Assembly: GCF_900130045.1 (NCBI RefSeq)
Contig: NZ_FQXT01000003.1
Location: forward strand, 62,001-126,000
Reading direction: 5' to 3'
DNA length: 64,000 bases
Source: Leeuwenhoekiella palythoae
Lineage (GTDB): Bacteria; Bacteroidota; Bacteroidia; Flavobacteriales; Flavobacteriaceae
Below the pieces are notes generated by a model. That model was not told the origin of the DNA. It ran no database searches and was given only the letters and a program-made list of their open reading frames with translations. This document shows positions 1-8,486 of the stretch, piece after piece. The translations under genes and the position numbers were made by a program. Numbering within the stretch: position 1 is the first letter of the stretch; every line of letters starts with the position of its first letter.

Positions 1-28
1 ACTTGCAGATTAGACTTAAAAGGATCTC

Positions 29-319
29 ATGTCTGATTATTTAAAAATTAAATTGTCTATAGCAGACCGGGTTTATCCTTTAACTATAAAACCTCAACAG
101 GAAGAAGGCTTACGTAAAGCGGCAAAGGAAATTGAGGCTATGATTAAAAAGTTTGAGCAAAGTTATGCTGTTAGAGATAAGCAAGATGTATTGGCCATGT
201 GTGCCTTGCAATTCGCTTCAAAAGCTATACAACAGGATATGGACGGCGCAGGACAACATTCTGAAGCCATCGAACAACTTAAAAATTTAGAGTTGCTCGT
301 TAAAAGTCAGCTATCCTAA
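29..319 (+). CDS. zapA: Cell division protein ZapA
   Basis: A 96-residue protein with the ZapA layout: an N-terminal beta region (SDYLKIKLSIADRVYPL) followed by a helical, coiled-coil C-terminal half. ZapA bundles FtsZ protofilaments at the division ring in the cytoplasm. Length fits the family (about 95-110 residues). The ATG at 29 is the only sensible start. It is followed by a probable 6S RNA and then rny; zapA next to 6S RNA is also the arrangement in proteobacteria. Upstream DNA is cut by the window edge, so operon membership on that side is unknown. Confidence 0.88.
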   Translation: MSDYLKIKLSIADRVYPLTIKPQQEEGLRKAAKEIEAMIKKFEQSYAVRDKQDVLAMCALQFASKAIQQDMDGAGQHSEAIEQLKNLELLVKSQLS

Positions 320-343
320 CGTTCTTTAAAATAGAATACTTAC

Positions 344-511
344 TGCCTACATTGGTTATATTTTTTGGTAAACTCAACACTATATTCTTTAAGAGGGATG
401 AGTCTGAGTTGTAAAAGCGCGCCGTCTTTGAACGGATTCTTGATCAGCTCGTTAGTCCTATGATTTATTTTAAGGAGTTTACTCAAAACACTTCCAATGT
501 AGGCTTTTTTT
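344..511 (+). ncRNA. ssrS: Probable 6S RNA (flavobacterial 6S type)
   Basis: The 207-base gap between zapA and rny contains an 11-bp perfect terminal stem, GCCTACATTGG at 345-355 pairing with CCAATGTAGGC at 494-504, enclosing about 140 bases and followed at once by a T7 run (505-511), so the 3' arm doubles as a terminator. A closed rod with long paired ends, about 165 nt long and next to zapA, is what 6S RNA looks like. 6S RNA binds sigma-loaded RNA polymerase and mimics an open promoter. A flavobacterial 6S candidate motif has been described; I assign this from position and ends only, without a covariance search. No open reading frame is credible here. Confidence 0.72.
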
Positions 512-526
512 ATATATACTAACTCA

Positions 527-2095
527 ATGGGAAATACTGTACTAATAATCGTAGGTGTCATCTTAATAGCAGGCACACTGGGATTTTTACTAGCAAAATT
601 GCTAGAGAAAAATAATGCCTCGCAAATCGTTAGCAACGCAAAAAAAGAAGCGGCTAATATTGTAAAGGAGGCTAAAAATGAAGGAGAGTCTATCAAGAAA
701 GATAAGATCCTTCAAGCTAAAGAAAAATTTATCGAGCTTAAATCTGAGCACGAAAAAGTGATTCTTTCTCGCGATAAGAAAATAAACGATGCTGAAAAAC
801 GTACTCGGGATAAGGAGTCTCAAGTGAGCAGCGAACTTGCCAAAAATAAAAAGCTGAACAAAGAGATTGAGGCTAAGGTAAAAGACTATGACGACCGCTT
901 AGAATATCTTGATAAACGTCAGGCAGATATAGACAAACTACACGCAAGTAAGGTACAGCAGCTGGAGGTGATTTCCGGACTTTCTGCAGATGATGCTAAA
1001 GAGCAATTGGTGGAGTCGCTTAAAGACCAGGCCAAAAGTGATGCGATGGCGTTCATTCAGAATGCTATGGAAGAAGCTAAGCTTACCGCAGAGCAAGATG
1101 CTAAAAAAGTCATCATTAACACCATTCAGCGTATTGGTACTGAAGAAGCAGTAGAAAACTGTGTTTCTGTATTCAACTTAGAAAGTGATGATGTAAAAGG
1201 TAGAATTATTGGTCGTGAAGGCCGAAACATTCGCGCGATCGAAGCGGCTACCGGTGTTGAGATTATTGTTGATGATACTCCAGAGGCGATCATACTTTCT
1301 TGTTTTGATAGCGTGCGTCGAGAAGTTGCGAGACTTTCTTTACACAAATTAGTGACCGACGGTCGTATTCACCCGGCACGTATTGAAGAAGTGGTTAAGA
1401 AAACCACTAAACAAATTGAGCAAGAAATTGTTGAAGTAGGTAAGCGTACGGTAATTGATTTAGGTATTCACGGATTACATCCGGAATTGATCAAAGCTGT
1501 GGGTAGAATGAAATACCGTTCTTCTTACGGGCAAAACTTATTACAGCACAGTAGGGAAGTAGCAAAACTTTGTGCTACGATGGCCGCAGAATTAGGTGTC
1601 AATCCTAAACTCGCTAAACGCGCCGGACTCTTGCACGATATAGGTAAAGTTCCGGAAACCGAAAGTGAAATGCCGCACGCACTATTAGGTATGGAGTGGG
1701 CTGAGAAATACGGTGAGAAACCTGATGTGTGCAATGCTATTGGAGCCCACCATGATGAGATCGAAATGAAAACGTTGCTAGCGCCTATTGTTCAGGTGTG
1801 TGATGCGATCAGTGGAGCCCGACCTGGAGCGAGACGTCAGGTGTTAGATTCGTACATTCAGCGTTTAAAAGACCTTGAGGATATCGCTTTTGGATTTGCT
1901 GGAGTTAAGAAGGCTTACGCGATTCAAGCGGGTAGAGAGTTACGTGTAATCGTTGAAAGTGAAAAAGTAAATGACGAGAAAGCATCAGCCTTGTCTTTTG
2001 AAATTTCGCAGAAAATTCAAACTGATATGACCTATCCGGGTCAGGTTAAGATTACTGTGATCAGAGAAACTCGAGCGGTGAATATTGCGAAATAA
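527..2095 (+). CDS. rny: Ribonuclease Y
   Basis: A 522-residue membrane-anchored endoribonuclease that starts mRNA decay. The parts in order are: N-terminal transmembrane segment (about 4-23), long charged coiled coil (about 30-150), KH domain with [15 protein letters not shown], then HD domain with QHSREVAKL and the HD pair in [10 protein letters not shown]. Length matches the family (about 515-525). Translation starts only 15 bases after the T-run of the upstream RNA, so some readthrough or a promoter inside the RNA gene is needed. A bidirectional hairpin terminator follows the stop. Confidence 0.95.
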   Translation: MGNTVLIIVGVILIAGTLGFLLAKLLEKNNASQIVSNAKKEAANIVKEAKNEGESIKKDKILQAKEKFIELKSEHEKVILSRDKKINDAEKRTRDKESQVSSELAKNKKLNKEIEAKVKDYDDRLEYLDKRQADIDKLHASKVQQLEVISGLSADDAKEQLVESLKDQAKSDAMAFIQNAMEEAKLTAEQDAKKVIINTIQRIGTEEAVENCVSVFNLESDDVKGRIIGREGRNIRAIEAATGVEIIVDDTPEAIILSCFDSVRREVARLSLHKLVTDGRIHPARIEEVVKKTTKQIEQEIVEVGKRTVIDLGIHGLHPELIKAVGRMKYRSSYGQNLLQHSREVAKLCATMAAELGVNPKLAKRAGLLHDIGKVPETESEMPHALLGMEWAEKYGEKPDVCNAIGAHHDEIEMKTLLAPIVQVCDAISGARPGARRQVLDSYIQRLKDLEDIAFGFAGVKKAYAIQAGRELRVIVESEKVNDEKASALSFEISQKIQTDMTYPGQVKITVIRETRAVNIAK

Positions 2096-2114
2096 AAACC
2101 GCGAAATAAAGAGA

Positions 2115-2146
2115 TAAAAAAAGGAGCCCATTGGCTCCTTTTTTTA
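2115..2146. terminator. Bidirectional terminator between rny and yebC
   Basis: Stem GGAGCC/GGCTCC (2123-2128 with 2133-2138), loop CATT, flanked by A-run on the left and T-run on the right, so it can stop transcripts from both convergent genes. Confidence 0.88.
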
Positions 2147-2167
2147 TTCGTTCAAATTGAAATCTTT

Positions 2168-2899
2168 TTATTCATCACTTCCTGAAGAGCTTTCATCCAT
2201 TGAATGATATACGTTTTGTACGTCATCGTCTTCTTCAATTTTTTCTAAAAGCTTCTCAACGTCTTCTGCCTCTTCGGGCGTAAGGGTCTTTGTTACCTGA
2301 GGAATGCGTTCAAAGCCACTAGAAAGGATTTCGTGACCAGCTTCTTCAAGATAGGCCTGTAACGCTCCAAAGCTTCCAAAAGGACCGTAAATGATGATTC
2401 CGTCTTCGTCTTCAAAAACTTCTTCAGCACCGTAATCTATCAATTCTAGTTCGAGTTCTTCAGCATCAACACCTTCCGCGTTAATTCTAAAGTTACACGT
2501 ATGATCAAACATAAACTCAACCGAACCTGAAGTTCCCAAGTTTCCGTTGCACTTATTAAAATACGAGCGGATGTTTGCTACCGTACGGTTGTTGTTATCA
2601 GTAGCCGTCTCAATAAGAATGGCAATTCCGTGAGGCGCGTATCCTTCAAAAAGCACTTCCTTATAATCCCCTAGACTTTTATCGCTAGCGCGTTTGATTG
2701 CGCGCTCGATATTGTCTTTAGGCATATTCACACTCTTAGCATTCTGTATAACGGCACGCAAACGAGAGTTCGAATCAGGATCAGGACCGCCTTCTTTCAC
2801 GGCCATTACAATATCTTTTCCTATTCGTGTAAAGGCTTTTGCCATTGCGCTCCAGCGCTTCATCTTACGAGCTTTTCTAAACTCAAATGCTCTTCCCAT
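2168..2899 (-). CDS. yebC: YebC/PmpR family protein
   Basis: A 243-residue protein with the family's N-terminal signature GRAFEFRKARKMKRW, the AFTRIGKDI and NMPKDNIERAIKRA segments, and an acidic C-terminal tail. YebC family members are cytoplasmic DNA-binding regulators, and some members help ribosomes through proline stretches. I chose the ATG at 2899 because the family begins there; the upstream extension has no similarity to it. It lies 96 bases downstream of the pterin dehydratase gene on the same strand. Confidence 0.92.
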   Translation of the reverse strand: MGRAFEFRKARKMKRWSAMAKAFTRIGKDIVMAVKEGGPDPDSNSRLRAVIQNAKSVNMPKDNIERAIKRASDKSLGDYKEVLFEGYAPHGIAILIETATDNNNRTVANIRSYFNKCNGNLGTSGSVEFMFDHTCNFRINAEGVDAEELELELIDYGAEEVFEDEDGIIIYGPFGSFGALQAYLEEAGHEILSSGFERIPQVTKTLTPEEAEDVEKLLEKIEEDDDVQNVYHSMDESSSGSDE

Positions 2900-2995
2900 A
2901 ATTCGGATTTTTAAAGGCGGTAAATTTAACAAAATTCAGCATTTCCAAAAGTCTATTTATAGATTTAAAATCAACCTTGAAACGCACCAAATTGC

Positions 2996-3280
2996 TCAAT
3001 TGCCTAACAATGCTTCAATAGTGTGCGCAAGCTTAAAATCTTTTTCTGTGAGTCCGCCGGCATCGTGGGTAGAAAGCGATATGTTTAAAGTGTTGTAAAC
3101 GTTTGTCCATTCTGGGTGATGCTGTTGTAATTCTGCTTCAAAAGCGATGCGGGTCATTGTCGCAAAGGCTTCTTTAAAATTCTCAAATTCAAAAGAGGTA
3201 TGAATGGCATTATCTTTATAATCCCAACCATCTAATTTGTCTAAGCGCTCTTTTATGCTTCGTTCATCTAATTTTTTCAT
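2996..3280 (-). CDS. phhB: Pterin-4a-carbinolamine dehydratase
   Basis: A 94-residue protein with the active-site pattern ELQQHHPEWTNVYN...LSTHDAGGLTEKD. It dehydrates 4a-hydroxytetrahydropterin, the step that recycles the cofactor of aromatic amino-acid hydroxylases. Length and motif fit the family. No phenylalanine hydroxylase gene is adjacent, so the physiological partner is not shown here. A near-match to the -7 box (TAACTTTT, reverse complement of 3301-3308) lies just upstream. Confidence 0.9.
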   Translation of the reverse strand: MKKLDERSIKERLDKLDGWDYKDNAIHTSFEFENFKEAFATMTRIAFEAELQQHHPEWTNVYNTLNISLSTHDAGGLTEKDFKLAHTIEALLGN

Positions 3281-3407
3281 CGGTATAAATTTTAGTTGGT
3301 AAAAGTTAATTAGAGTTTACGCGCTGCTAAAGGATTTAACCAAGATTAACGTTTAAAACTTAGCTTAAAAACCAGCAGAATTTAAAAGCGGAAGAATGCT
3401 TATCCTG

Positions 3408-3415
3408 TACCTTTG
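3408..3415 (+). promoter_or_regulatory. Promoter -7 box for pepD
   Basis: TACCTTTG fits the Bacteroidetes -7 consensus TAnnTTTG. It decides the pepD start: a possible TTG start at 3413 lies inside this box, so the ATG at 3431 is the real one. Confidence 0.62.
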
Positions 3416-3430
3416 CAAAAACAGATTATT

Positions 3431-4897
3431 ATGACAAATAAAGATATACGCCAGCTAGAGCCACAGGCAGTCTGGCAGAAGTTTGCAGACCTTAATGCCG
3501 TGCCCCGAGCGTCCAAAAAAGAGGCTCGTGTGATCGCATTTATGCAGTCTTTTGGCGAAGGATTGAACTTGGAAACCCTTGTTGACGAAGTGGGAAATGT
3601 GATCATCAGAAAGCCTGCTACAGCCGGACTTGAAGGTCGGCAGACGGTGGTGATGCAATCGCATCTTGATATGGTGCATCAAAAAAATAATGCGACGCAG
3701 TTTGATTTTGATACCGAAGGAATCAAGATGAAAGTAGAAGGTGATTGGGTTAAGGCTGAAGGTACTACACTAGGTGCCGACAATGGTTTAGGTGTTGCGA
3801 CTATTATGGCTATTTTAGAAAGCACCGATATCCCACACCCTGCGCTTGAAGCGTTATTCACGATTGATGAAGAAACTGGAATGACCGGAGCGATGGGCCT
3901 TAAAGCGGGTGTATTGCAAGGTGATATTTTACTCAATTTAGATACCGAAGAAGATGACGAAATTGGCGTAGGTTGTGCCGGAGGAGTTGATATTACCGCT
4001 ACGCGAACGTATAGCGAAGAAAAGGTTGCCAAAGGAAAAACAGCTTTTAAATTAACGGTTGATGGATTGCAAGGCGGCCACTCTGGGATGGATATCATTA
4101 AAGGTCTGGGCAATGCCAATAAATTTATGAATCGGTTTTTGCTTGACGGTTTTGAGAACTATGGATTGCAGATTACTGAAATAAACGGTGGTGGGCTGCG
4201 TAATGCAATCCCTAGGGAAAGCATCGCTGTATTTTGTATTGATGAAATTCATACCGAAGCGTTTAAAGCAGATATTGCAGAATTTACCGAAACCCTTAAA
4301 GAGGAATATAAAACCTTAGAACCTAATTTAACTGTTACTTTAGAAGCTCAAGAGTTACCCCAAACCGTTATGAATCTTGGTGTTCAAGAAGGTTTGTTAA
4401 AAGCTTTACGAGCGGCCTGGAACGGTGTTTACCGTATGAGTCCTGATATTGAGGGTCTGGTAGAAACATCAAATAATGTAGCGCGCGTAAATGTAAAGGA
4501 TGGAAAAATAGAAGTTTTATGTTTGACGCGATCGTCTGTAGAATCTTCGCGTACAGATCTTGCCAATACCATTCGTAGCGTATTTGAACTTATAGGATGC
4601 GAGGTGGAATTGTCAGGAGAATATCCGGGGTGGAAGCCTAATATGGACAGTCCGATTTTAAAGGTTTTGGTTGAAAAATACACAAATTTAAATAACGAAG
4701 CTCCTCACGTTGCCGCCTGTCACGCCGGCTTAGAATGTGGAATTTTAGGGCAAAATTATCCGGAGATGGATATGATTTCTTTTGGTCCTACCATACGCGG
4801 AGCGCACTCGCCTGATGAACGTGCAAGTATTTCTTCAGTACAGAAATTCTGGGTGTTTGTGCAGGAAATTTTAAAAGATATTCCGGTGAAGAATTAG
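3431..4897 (+). CDS. pepD: Aminoacyl-histidine dipeptidase (peptidase D, M20C)
   Basis: A 488-residue zinc dipeptidase that cleaves Xaa-His and other dipeptides in the cytoplasm. Metal ligands and catalytic residues are visible in QSHLDMVHQK, LGADNGLGVA, IDEETGMTGA and LNLDTEEDDE, with the late histidine in GAHSPDER. Length matches PepD (about 485). The ATG at 3431 lies 15 bases after a good -7 box. A strong hairpin terminator follows. It is transcribed alone. Confidence 0.94.
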   Translation: MTNKDIRQLEPQAVWQKFADLNAVPRASKKEARVIAFMQSFGEGLNLETLVDEVGNVIIRKPATAGLEGRQTVVMQSHLDMVHQKNNATQFDFDTEGIKMKVEGDWVKAEGTTLGADNGLGVATIMAILESTDIPHPALEALFTIDEETGMTGAMGLKAGVLQGDILLNLDTEEDDEIGVGCAGGVDITATRTYSEEKVAKGKTAFKLTVDGLQGGHSGMDIIKGLGNANKFMNRFLLDGFENYGLQITEINGGGLRNAIPRESIAVFCIDEIHTEAFKADIAEFTETLKEEYKTLEPNLTVTLEAQELPQTVMNLGVQEGLLKALRAAWNGVYRMSPDIEGLVETSNNVARVNVKDGKIEVLCLTRSSVESSRTDLANTIRSVFELIGCEVELSGEYPGWKPNMDSPILKVLVEKYTNLNNEAPHVAACHAGLECGILGQNYPEMDMISFGPTIRGAHSPDERASISSVQKFWVFVQEILKDIPVKN

Positions 4898-4913
4898 TCG
4901 GAAATTTTGAGAT

Positions 4914-4946
4914 AAAAAAAGGGAGCTGAATTTCAGCTCCCTTTTC
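4914..4946. terminator. Bidirectional terminator after pepD
   Basis: Perfect inverted repeat GGGAGCTGAA/TTCAGCTCCC (4921-4941) with A-run on the left and TTTT on the right, placed between convergent pepD and the DUF4168 gene. Confidence 0.88.
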
Positions 4947-4965
4947 ATTTTATACAGTTCAGAAT

Positions 4966-5466
4966 TTATCCTTCTGTTTGTTTCTTCATCATAATTCCTT
5001 GAAACTTCTTCTGAAGTTCTTTATCCTGTTGAAGTGCCATTGCTACAGCTTTGTAACGATCTAAAGTTAGTCCGTGCTCTTCAATGATGCCGGCCATTTT
5101 AGTCTCTAATGCAGGTTGCATCTTTTTTAATTCGGCAACTACAGCAGCGTGTTTTTTCAACTCTTCATCTGTTGCTTCTACCTCAGTTTCCGGATTCATT
5201 TGTGCTTTTTGAATTTCGGTAAAACGTTGCACATCTAAACCTTCAGTTTTTATAATGCCCATCATTTCCTGTTGTGCAGCTTGGTTTTCTACCTGTACTT
5301 CTTGAAATGCATCAGCAAATTTAGTAAGCTCAGCGGTACTAATTGTGGTTTGCGCTTGAGCAGTAGCAGCAGCCGGTAATTGTTGTGCTTTTGCAGCGGT
5401 ACTTAGACCACCTACAAGCGCTCCGGTTAATGCTAGAGTTATAATATTCTTTTTGAATGTAATCAT
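4966..5466 (-). CDS. Secreted DUF4168-domain protein
   Basis: A 166-residue protein with a signal peptide (about 1-27, ending AAKAQ) and a helical body with two similar segments: QEMMGIIKTEGLDVQRFTEI and TKMAGIIEEHGLTLDRYKAV. This repeated E-x-G-L-x-x-x-R-[FY] pattern is the DUF4168 mark. It is probably periplasmic; function is unknown for the family. It is a single gene with its own upstream region, which contains a GCTTAACA motif also seen near other stress-type genes in this window. Confidence 0.78.
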   Translation of the reverse strand: MITFKKNIITLALTGALVGGLSTAAKAQQLPAAATAQAQTTISTAELTKFADAFQEVQVENQAAQQEMMGIIKTEGLDVQRFTEIQKAQMNPETEVEATDEELKKHAAVVAELKKMQPALETKMAGIIEEHGLTLDRYKAVAMALQQDKELQKKFQGIMMKKQTEG

Positions 5467-5623
5467 TGTTGTTTCTTTTTATATGAACAAACAAGTATAG
5501 GCAAAGGTGTTGCCAATTCATCGCATTTAAGGAAAAGAAGCTGGTTTTTTAGAAGAGCTTAACAGAAAGCACCTCTTGTATTAACATTTGGAGGGAAAGT
5601 GAACGGTTTTGCGATGTGATAAT

Positions 5624-5640
5624 TATGGATAGTATCCATA
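5624..5640. repeat. 17-base palindrome TATGGATA-G-TATCCATA
   Basis: Perfect 8-base arms with a 1-base centre, touching the terminator of the cyclophilin-FKBP gene. Could be an operator or a second hairpin; purpose unknown. Confidence 0.5.
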
Positions 5641-5666
5641 AAAAACCGCCAATTCAGGCGGTTTTT
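5638..5666 (-). terminator. Terminator of the nrnA-gldI-PPIase operon
   Basis: Stem AAAAACCGCC/GGCGGTTTTT with loop AATTCA, starting 2 bases after the stop codon of the minus-strand PPIase gene. Confidence 0.88.
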
Positions 5667-5668
5667 CT

Positions 5669-6847
5669 TTATTCAGTTTCAGTTTCGCGATCATCAACCA
5701 ACTCGATCTCAAACACCAGATTGGTTCTTGGCGGAATAATACGGTAGCCGCGTTCACCATAGCCCAAATAATAAGGAATAAACAATGTGGCTTTGTCCCC
5801 GTAGTTGAGCTGTTGCACACCCTCTTTAAAACCGGCGATCATCTGAGCTTCTGGACCATACGGAATTTCAGTAGGACCGTACATTTCTTCTTTAGGGCGA
5901 GTTTGCATATCCCATTTTTCAGCGTAAGCTTTCATACTGCTGTCAAAGAGTTCGCCATCCTCAAAATACCCTGCATAATTTACTTTGACCATTTGCGAAC
6001 GTTTGGGTTTTTCATCACTTCCTTTTTCGGAAATAAAGATCGCTAGTCCACTTTCTAAGGTATCCGCCTGTTGACGCTGTTCTTCAAAAAGGGCGCGTTG
6101 TTCTTCTTTTAATTGCTCCTTAGCTCGTGCGGCTTCGGCAAGTTCTTTGGCGCGTTTATCAATTTCTTCCGTAAAAACTTCAGGAGCTTCAAAGTGTCTC
6201 GCGTCTTTCCCTTTCCGAATGATACGTACCGATTCCATCGTGACGGGACGCATAGGTTTTCCGCGGCGCGCATCTTTCATTTCAACTTCGGTGATCGCTT
6301 TTAAAACATCAAAACCAAGTACAAGTTGTCCAAATACCGTATGACAGCCTATTTGAGGATTCTCGCAATTCTTAAGATTATTTTCAGCATCATAACCATC
6401 AAGGTGTGGAGTAGGGGCGTCTGTGATAAAAAACTGACTTCCGTTGGTACCGTAGCCCGAGTTGGCCATAGATAAAACTCCGATGGTATCGTGTTTAAGT
6501 TCAGGACTAAATTCGTCGTGAAATTTGTATCCGGGACCGCCACTACCGGTTCCGTTGGGATCTCCGCCTTGAATCATAAAATCTTTAATGATTCGGTGAA
6601 ACTTGATGCCATCATAATAGGGTTTCCCTTTGTAAATAGAATCAGCAAGCGGATTGTTTCCTTCAGCAAGAGATACAAAGTTAGCCACTGCTGCCGGCAC
6701 CTGATCATAAAAAAGCTGAACGACCATAGTACCTTTATTGGTTTTGATTTCGGCATACAAACCGTTATCAAGATCTGGGTATTGCTCATCAGAACAAGAA
6801 ACAAGCGCAAAAAGAATTAAGAATGTAAAAAGAAGGGCTTTTCTCAT
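5669..6847 (-). CDS. Cyclophilin-FKBP fusion peptidyl-prolyl isomerase lipoprotein
   Basis: A 392-residue lipoprotein (lipobox ALVSC, Cys18) carrying two unrelated prolyl isomerase domains. Residues 30-212 are a cyclophilin, with FHRIIKDFMIQGGDP (Arg85) and NGSQFFIT. A charged helix (about 222-262) links it to an FKBP domain (about 285-385, with VNYAGYFEDGELFDSS and FIPYYLGYGERG). It should fold periplasmic or outer-membrane proteins after export. It is 2 bases downstream of gldI, another FKBP lipoprotein, so the operon encodes three isomerase domains. Domain calls are firm; client proteins are unknown. Confidence 0.9.
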   Translation of the reverse strand: MRKALLFTFLILFALVSCSDEQYPDLDNGLYAEIKTNKGTMVVQLFYDQVPAAVANFVSLAEGNNPLADSIYKGKPYYDGIKFHRIIKDFMIQGGDPNGTGSGGPGYKFHDEFSPELKHDTIGVLSMANSGYGTNGSQFFITDAPTPHLDGYDAENNLKNCENPQIGCHTVFGQLVLGFDVLKAITEVEMKDARRGKPMRPVTMESVRIIRKGKDARHFEAPEVFTEEIDKRAKELAEAARAKEQLKEEQRALFEEQRQQADTLESGLAIFISEKGSDEKPKRSQMVKVNYAGYFEDGELFDSSMKAYAEKWDMQTRPKEEMYGPTEIPYGPEAQMIAGFKEGVQQLNYGDKATLFIPYYLGYGERGYRIIPPRTNLVFEIELVDDRETETE

Positions 6848-6849
6848 AA

Positions 6850-7404
6850 TTAATTTTCAGAATTTCCGGGTTTAATATCATTTAGGGTAACAGTGGTTTG
6901 AATAGGAAGGTTTGAACCTATTCTATCTTCAAAACCATAGTACCCAAAAGCTTTATGCGATGGAAGCAAAAAAGTCACAGTCTCACCTTCTTTCATAAGC
7001 TTTAAACCGTCTTTAAGGCCTGAAATAAGTTCTTGATTGCTTTGTTCTATTTGGTAAGTCTGCGTGCCTAATTCTGCCTTAGAAACAATAGAAGCACCGT
7101 TAAGTGCATTGATCTCATAATCAAAAGTTACCAAATCTCCGGTTTGCGCAGTGGGCAAAGCGGTGGTATCTCTGGTGTTGTAATAATACCAAAAGCCTTT
7201 ATCAGAAGCGAAATATTCAACTTCAGGATTTTGAGCCATCAACTCTTTGATAGCCGTTTCTTCTGCTTTGTTCAATTTTTTGTTGCGCGCAATAGAAGCG
7301 TCAATATAGGAGCCTGAAGAATGACTTACCGGTCTCCTGGCTTCTGGAGTTTTACAACTGATCACAAAAAGAATCAGCAGTAGTGCGCATATTGATCTAT
7401 TCAT
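6850..7404 (-). CDS. gldI: Gliding motility FKBP-type prolyl isomerase GldI
   Basis: A 184-residue lipoprotein (LFVISC, Cys17) with an FKBP domain in the C-terminal half: GDLVTFDYEINALNG, QELISGLKDGLKLMKEGE and LPSHKAFGYYG. In Flavobacterium johnsoniae GldI is needed for gliding and is thought to fold motility or type IX secretion proteins in the periplasm. The ATG at 7404 overlaps the end of nrnA by 8 bases, which suggests translational coupling. Other FKBP lipoproteins exist, but size, layout and neighbours fit GldI. Confidence 0.86.
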   Translation of the reverse strand: MNRSICALLLILFVISCKTPEARRPVSHSSGSYIDASIARNKKLNKAEETAIKELMAQNPEVEYFASDKGFWYYYNTRDTTALPTAQTGDLVTFDYEINALNGASIVSKAELGTQTYQIEQSNQELISGLKDGLKLMKEGETVTFLLPSHKAFGYYGFEDRIGSNLPIQTTVTLNDIKPGNSEN

Positions 7405-8413
7405 TAAGAGCTTCTTTGTATTGAGGTAATATACTAATAAAATAAGCAACAGTATCTTCTAATGAGCGATCACTTTTACCACCGGCGGCATTGGTATGCC
7501 CACCACCTTCAAAATGTTCACGTGCCATTAAATTCACTGAGAAATCACCTTTAGAACGTAAAGAGATCTTAATTATTCCCTCTTGCTTATTTTCGATAAA
7601 GATTAATGCTAACACCGTGTTTTCAAGCGACAAGCCGTAGTTTACAAAACCTTCGGTATCTCCTTTTTGAAAATCGTGCGCGTCGAGTTCTTCTTGCGAC
7701 AACGTGATATAGGCCGCACGGTATTCTTCAAGACGATGCAGGTTTGTCAAAGCAGTTCCCAGCAATTGCATTCGGGAGAAATTATTGGCGTCATATATCT
7801 TCTCGTGGATCAATGCATTATCTGCGCCTTTAGCGATAAGAGCAGCGATCACCTGATGCGTTGTAGCCGTGGTAGAACGAAATCTAAACGAGCCTGTATC
7901 GGTCATAATTCCTGTGTATAAACACGTGGCCATATCAGCATCGATCAGATCAGTCACTTCAAGCATCTCAAAGGTATGGTAAACCATCTGGCAGGTAGCG
8001 CAAACACTGGTATCACTATAAGTAACAACAGCATAATCATCAGGTTGCTGATGATGATCGATCATTACAAATTGGGCACTTGCGTTTTGTAAGGCAGGTT
8101 CCATTTCGGCAACTCGTGAAAGCGCATTGAAATCTAATGTGAATATAAGGTCAGCCTCGTTGATGAGGCGTACCGCCTTTTTATTCTGAAGATCAAATTT
8201 GACTACCGTATCCTCGTACGGGAGCCATTTTAAAAATTTAGGATAATCGTTAGGCGAGACCACGTGTGCTTTGTGTCCTGTTTTTACTAAATATTGATAG
8301 AGTGCCAGTGTAGATCCCATAGCATCACCGTCTGGATTTTTATGGGGAACAATCACAATTTTTTTTGGCGTAGCCAATAGCTCTTTAAGAACAGCTAATT
8401 CTGATGCTTTCAT
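7397..8413 (-). CDS. DHH-family phosphoesterase (NrnA-like)
   Basis: A 338-residue DHH/DHHA1 protein. N-terminal metal motifs are HKNPDGDAMGS, FTLDFN and the DHH triad in MIDHHQQPDDY; the DHHA1 domain ends with HFEGGGHTNAAGG. NrnA-type enzymes degrade nano-RNAs and dephosphorylate pAp in the cytoplasm; I cannot choose between these activities or pApA hydrolysis. I start at the ATG at 8413, since the upstream extension has no family similarity. It is the first gene of the overlapping operon with gldI. Confidence 0.88.
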   Translation of the reverse strand: MKASELAVLKELLATPKKIVIVPHKNPDGDAMGSTLALYQYLVKTGHKAHVVSPNDYPKFLKWLPYEDTVVKFDLQNKKAVRLINEADLIFTLDFNALSRVAEMEPALQNASAQFVMIDHHQQPDDYAVVTYSDTSVCATCQMVYHTFEMLEVTDLIDADMATCLYTGIMTDTGSFRFRSTTATTHQVIAALIAKGADNALIHEKIYDANNFSRMQLLGTALTNLHRLEEYRAAYITLSQEELDAHDFQKGDTEGFVNYGLSLENTVLALIFIENKQEGIIKISLRSKGDFSVNLMAREHFEGGGHTNAAGGKSDRSLEDTVAYFISILPQYKEALNE

Positions 8414-8461
8414 AGGAGGCGAATATACAATTTCTTCATCTAGGCTTAATGTGAGATGCCT

Positions 8462-8469
8462 TATTTTTG
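8462..8469 (+). promoter_or_regulatory. Promoter -7 box for the PhoD-like gene
   Basis: TATTTTTG matches TAnnTTTG, 17 bases before the ATG at 8487. No clear -33 element. Confidence 0.5.
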
Positions 8470-8486
8470 GGCCAAACACAAATATT

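Noticed and set aside
340-696. A minus-strand reading frame across the zapA-rny gap
   Set aside because: It runs through the structured RNA and into rny on the opposite strand, and its composition is that of a shadow frame.
3413-3431. A TTG start for pepD six codons upstream
   Set aside because: The TTG is part of the -7 box TACCTTTG, so it would not be transcribed.
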